In this document: positions 14,521 through 17,560 of the stretch, piece after piece
Numbering within the stretch: the first letter of the stretch is position 1
Layout of the letters: the number at the start of each line of letters is the position of its first letter
Source of the DNA: JAVRLS01 sp031961205
GTDB lineage: Archaea > Thermoplasmatota > Thermoplasmata > Thermoplasmatales > Thermoplasmataceae
Assembly (NCBI GenBank): GCA_031961205.1
Contig: JAVRLS010000015.1
Location: forward strand, 1-17,560
DNA length: 17,560 nucleotides
Reading direction: 5' to 3'
Translations under genes and position numbers: made by a program
The notes under the pieces: generated by a model
Told to the model about the DNA's origin: nothing
Database searches by the model: none
Seen by the model: the letters and a program-made list of their open reading frames with translations, nothing else

Positions 14521-15282
14521 ATGAAAAAAATACGGGATAATAATGGGATGATGAAGGTGGTATTTCGAAATTATACTGTAATAGGGCACAGAGGAGATAC
14601 AGAAAGATATCCGGAGAACACTTTAGAATCCTTCAGGGATGCGTTTGCCAGGGGATGCGATGCTGTAGAAATGGATGTGCACCTGACTGTAGACGGCTAT
14701 GTGATGGTGCATCACGATTTCAATATCCGGAGAATGACAGGAATAGAAGGGAACATAGAGGAATCGGAGTACTCCGACATCAAGAAAGCGAAGATAAACG
14801 GCAAATATAAGATACCGTTGCTGGAAAACGTTTTCCGGGAATTTCCAGATCAGAAGCTTTTCGTTGAGCTCAAAACCGTAACGGATGATGGCAGGATACT
14901 TGACAATGGCCTTGAAAATGCTGTTTATGAGCTTGTAAAGGAATTTGCAAGGTTTGAAAATACCATTATAATTTCATTCAATCCCGTATCGCTTGAAAGC
15001 ATGAGGGGTATCACGAAGGAAATAGCTCTGGGACTTGATTTTGACAGGACATCACTCAAATACATCGGTGAGGTTAATCCTTCGGATCTGAAGGAGATGG
15101 GCATAACAGCGTTCCTGCCTGAAGTGAATTCTGTGGAGATGAAAAGGTACAGGGTTTTTGCGGAAACCGGAATAGAGGTTTTTCCATGGCCTGTCGATTC
15201 AAGGGAATCTGCGCTTATCGCTGTGGAAAACGGGGCATCCGGAATAATAACAAACAGGTGCTCCGATCTTCTGGGCCTCTGA
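14521..15282 (+). CDS. ugpQ: Glycerophosphodiester phosphodiesterase (GDPD)
   Basis: Hydrolyses glycerophosphodiesters to glycerol phosphate and an alcohol. The product has 253 residues, typical for the cytoplasmic UgpQ type; no signal peptide is seen. Family residues are visible: His23 and Arg24 in VIGHRGDTERYPENT, Glu50 and Asp52 in VEMDVHLTVDGYVMVHHD, His65 in the same segment, and Glu116 in LFVELKT. The TIM-barrel end reads FPWPVDSRE and GASGIITNRCSDLL. The start is uncertain between 14521, 14548 and 14551: the conserved core begins near residue 18 and none has a good SD. The ATG at 14521 overlaps (ATGA) the stop of a 25-codon frame starting at 14447, which may be chance. In an archaeon the substrate could come from ether-lipid turnover or scavenging. 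Confidence 0.93.
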   Translation: MKKIRDNNGMMKVVFRNYTVIGHRGDTERYPENTLESFRDAFARGCDAVEMDVHLTVDGYVMVHHDFNIRRMTGIEGNIEESEYSDIKKAKINGKYKIPLLENVFREFPDQKLFVELKTVTDDGRILDNGLENAVYELVKEFARFENTIIISFNPVSLESMRGITKEIALGLDFDRTSLKYIGEVNPSDLKEMGITAFLPEVNSVEMKRYRVFAETGIEVFPWPVDSRESALIAVENGASGIITNRCSDLLGL

Positions 15283-15380
15283 GAATGCCATTAAATACGC
15301 TAAGAATACCGGATGATTGCCGTATGCGGGATCATAGAAAAGATTAACAACAGTTCTTAACTTTACTAACTGTGATATGA

Positions 15381-16190
15381 ATGATAATTTCAAAAGGTGA
15401 ATTAAAAGCTGAGATATCGGAGAAGGGGGCACACCTGGATTCTCTTCTTTTCAAGGGCAGAAACATGCTTCTGGAAAATTATGATAATTCGCCGTCGCAC
15501 TATGGCGCTGCTTTTTTATTCCCCTACGCAGGAAGGGTGAAGGAGGCAATATATCCATTTGACGGCATATACTACCAGCTTCCAAAGAACGACGGGGAAA
15601 ACAGTATACACGGACTTGTGCTTGACAGGATTTTTTCTTTCAGGAAGCCGGAGGAGGATAGGGCTGTTCTCTCCTACGTACTGGATGATAACGCCTATCC
15701 GTCTATACTTTCTGTGGATGTTGAATTCAGGGTATCGGAAAACACCCTTGAAACCGATGTAAAGGTAAAGAATGAGGGCCAGAAAAGGTCCCCGCTTCTC
15801 ATAGGTTTCCATCCCTATTTCAACTTTGGTGGAAGCTGGACACTTAAGCCGGAGACAGAGACAAAGATCCTGGAATATGATGGATATTTTCCGACCGGCC
15901 AGATGAAGAGGTACAATTTTGAAGATGATTCATTTAAAAAGGAATATGACAATGAATTCATGGGAGGTGGAAGTCTTACGCTCAAGGGGAGCTCATTCAC
16001 CATGACAATGACCAGGAGGAACATGCCCTTTTTTGTAATGTACAACGGAAAATATTCAAAAGGATATTCCCTTGCGGTGGAGCCCATGACCGGTGCGGTA
16101 GATTCGTTTAATAACGGGATAGGCCTGATAAAGCTTGATCCGGATGGAGAATTCGACTGCGGCTATTCAGTTTCGTTCACGATGGTGTGA
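15381..16190 (+). CDS. Aldose 1-epimerase (mutarotase) family protein
   Basis: Interconverts alpha and beta anomers of aldoses. The product has 269 residues, short for GalM (about 340) and like the compact archaeal and YeaD-type forms. Key positions are visible: FPYAGRV with Arg52, SIHGL with His77, LIGFHPYFN with the likely acid His144, and LAVEPMTGAVDSFNNG with the likely base Glu234. It is a soluble beta-sandwich protein with no signal peptide. It lies 98 bp after the phosphodiesterase and directly abuts the next gene (TGA then ATG), so it is in an operon with the eIF2B-like gene. A substrate such as galactose, glucose or a hexose phosphate cannot be decided. Confidence 0.9.
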   Translation: MIISKGELKAEISEKGAHLDSLLFKGRNMLLENYDNSPSHYGAAFLFPYAGRVKEAIYPFDGIYYQLPKNDGENSIHGLVLDRIFSFRKPEEDRAVLSYVLDDNAYPSILSVDVEFRVSENTLETDVKVKNEGQKRSPLLIGFHPYFNFGGSWTLKPETETKILEYDGYFPTGQMKRYNFEDDSFKKEYDNEFMGGGSLTLKGSSFTMTMTRRNMPFFVMYNGKYSKGYSLAVEPMTGAVDSFNNGIGLIKLDPDGEFDCGYSVSFTMV

Positions 16191-16961
16191 ATGGCCTGCA
16201 TAGATGAAATCCTGAATGACAGCACATCGGGTTCTACGGAACTTGCAGTCAGGATATTCCATTTCTTCGCGGAGAGCGGGCTCACAATCGGGGAACTGCG
16301 AAAAGCATCGGAGAGAATTAATTCAAGATTCACCGGCATGGCGCTGATCAGGAACGTTACATCACTTTCACTGAAGATGGCCGAAGATCACAGCTTTTAT
16401 GATATCCCCGCGATTATCGAAAGGCAGAATGAAGCAGTTGCCGGCATTGCCGCTGAACATATAAAAGAAAGAAAAATTGTCACAATAAGCAACAGCTCCA
16501 TGGTTTACGATGCCCTTGTCAGTATGCGGGACCTGGAAGAGGTCACTGTGCTCGAAAGCCGGCCAAGGAACGAGGGATCCATAATGGCATCCAGGCTCAG
16601 GGACAGGGGCATACGTGTCAGGATAACCACTGATGCCTCAATGTGCATAGCGGTTAGAAGTTGCGGGACTGTTATCATAGGATCGGATTCTATCCTTTCT
16701 GATGGAACGGTGATAAACAAGACCGGGTCCATGCCCCTTGCCCTGTGTTCGTCATACTCTGGGAAGAAATTTATAGTGCTGTCGACCGAAATGAAAATAG
16801 AAAAAAATTACAGCCCGGGCAATTATCCGGAGCTTGTCAGTCATGATCCCGGGGAGATATCCGGTGATCTTGATGCCATTAATTACTATTTTGAGATGGT
16901 CCCTCCCGATCTTGTATCGGAATACATACTGAATTCCGGAATAAAAAAGGGGTGGAAATGA
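16191..16961 (+). CDS. eIF2B alpha/beta/delta-like protein, sugar-phosphate isomerase fold
   Basis: The product has 256 residues, short for the family (about 300-350). The family segments are clear: VTISNSSMVYDAL, VLESRPRNEGSIMASRLRD, TTDASM, VIIGSDSILSDGTVINKTGS, and PPDLVSEYILNSG at the end. This fold includes eIF2B subunits, methylthioribose-1-phosphate isomerase (MtnA) and archaeal ribose-1,5-bisphosphate isomerase. The isomerases use a Cys and an Asp. The Asp is present (Asp166), but the Cys position is Ser100 (TIS where isomerases have THC). It therefore looks more like the non-catalytic branch, although the gene is fused in operon to a mutarotase, which points to sugar metabolism. The start abuts the preceding stop, with GGTG just upstream (16184-16187). 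Confidence 0.85.
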   Translation: MACIDEILNDSTSGSTELAVRIFHFFAESGLTIGELRKASERINSRFTGMALIRNVTSLSLKMAEDHSFYDIPAIIERQNEAVAGIAAEHIKERKIVTISNSSMVYDALVSMRDLEEVTVLESRPRNEGSIMASRLRDRGIRVRITTDASMCIAVRSCGTVIIGSDSILSDGTVINKTGSMPLALCSSYSGKKFIVLSTEMKIEKNYSPGNYPELVSHDPGEISGDLDAINYYFEMVPPDLVSEYILNSGIKKGWK

Positions 16962-17067
16962 CGAAATATGCGGTAAAACTTTTTCTCGTAACGATCCGTA
17001 TCATTCAATAAAATGCCTTATTTTTAACATGATATGAGACACGAAATTTCAATTCATGCGAAACAAT

Positions 17068-17075
17068 TTTAATAC
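17068..17075 (+). promoter_or_regulatory. TATA box of the pilin gene
   Basis: TTTAATAC about 21-28 bases before the ATG at 17096. It fits a leaderless transcript. Confidence 0.45.
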
Positions 17076-17095
17076 GTATATGTACATAGCAATGT

Positions 17096-17560
17096 ATGAT
17101 GATAACTAAAAGAGAAGATAAAGCAGTATCGCCTATCATAGCAACAATACTCCTGATAGCCATAACAATTGTCCTTGCTGCTACTCTTTATTCCCTTCTC
17201 GGAGGATATGTATCTATCATAAGCTCTCCGACACCAATCGCATCAATGCAGGTCAGCAACAGTTCATCTCCAGGGGGGGATCTGGCTTCATATTCAATAT
17301 ACATATCGGGGATCAATGGCAACGTATCGCTCAATAAAGTTGATCTGGAGATAGAAAATTCTTCGGGAGGTGTTTCCATCGTTCCTCTGGCAACCGGTAC
17401 ATTTAACGTCCAGGACTGGACTATTGTTGTGAGCGGGCCCCCATATCTGAGCGGCCTCACGCTCATCAATATAAAAGCAACATCGACAAACTATATAAAA
17501 TATGTGAAGCTGATTGACATAGTTACTGGAGGTACAATAGCAAGCCAGAGCATATCGTCT
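17096..17560 (+). CDS. Archaeal type IV pilin-like protein (3' truncated by window)
   Basis: 155 codons are open to the window edge with no stop. The N-terminus MMITKREDKAVSPIIATILL is a class III (prepilin) signal: a short basic leader, then a hydrophobic helix running to about residue 38 (IAITIVLAATLYSLLGGYV). Cleavage by a PibD/EppA-type peptidase is expected after the Ala before VSPII. The exported part is rich in Ser, Thr, Asn, Gly and Val (SSSPGGDLASYSIYISG, NGNVSLNKVDLEIENSSGG), a beta-rich surface protein of the archaeal pilin group. It is probably a pilus or adhesion filament subunit, anchored by the helix. ATG at 17096 or 17099 may be the start. No pilus assembly genes are in the window. 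Confidence 0.85.
   Translation, partial: MMITKREDKAVSPIIATILLIAITIVLAATLYSLLGGYVSIISSPTPIASMQVSNSSSPGGDLASYSIYISGINGNVSLNKVDLEIENSSGGVSIVPLATGTFNVQDWTIVVSGPPYLSGLTLINIKATSTNYIKYVKLIDIVTGGTIASQSISS

Noticed and set aside
1..17560. CRISPR array, rRNA genes or further tRNAs
   Set aside because: No regularly spaced direct repeats, rRNA segments or other T-arm/anticodon patterns were found by eye on either strand.

Overview
The window looks like the chromosome of a Thermoplasmatales archaeon (Thermoplasma/Ferroplasma relatives). From memory, the elongation factor 1A and 2 proteins match the Thermoplasma forms closely. Other archaeal marks are TATA boxes directly in front of start codons, GGTG-type ribosome binding sites, an Orc1/Cdc6 protein, a PolB2-type polymerase and a class III (prepilin) signal peptide. 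The DNA is moderately AT-rich, with many ATA and AGG codons.

Layout. 1-890 is a gene-poor spacer, perhaps with transposase debris. 900-4731 (+) is a translation cluster: EF-1A, ribosomal protein S10, EF-2. 4996-7460 (+) is a three-gene operon of two small unknown proteins and a divergent B-family DNA polymerase (PolB2 type). It converges on, and overlaps by 41 bp, an orc1/cdc6-like gene on the minus strand (7420-8526). The spacer at 8527-8935 holds the end of a decayed insertion sequence. 8936-11458 has two convergent major facilitator transporters. A tRNA-Leu(CAG) follows at 11657-11741, then about 660 bp of mostly non-coding, possibly decayed DNA. 12408-14244 (-) carries an isochorismatase-like hydrolase and a family 2 glycosyltransferase. 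14521-16961 (+) carries a glycerophosphodiester phosphodiesterase, an aldose 1-epimerase and an eIF2B-like protein. The right edge cuts a type IV pilin-like gene.

The most interesting part is the PolB2 operon with its overlapping Orc1 partner. The polymerase keeps the motif A aspartate and the second motif C aspartate but has lost the exonuclease motifs. The Orc1 keeps its Walker motifs but has lost the usual sensor I asparagine. In Sulfolobales, PolB2 (Dpo2) is linked to DNA-damage tolerance and an Orc1 paralogue controls the damage response, so this may be a related replication-stress module. That link is inference. Start codons here fall into two groups: apparently leaderless (TATA about 24-29 nt upstream) and Shine-Dalgarno-led (tuf, rpsJ and the second gene of the PolB2 operon).
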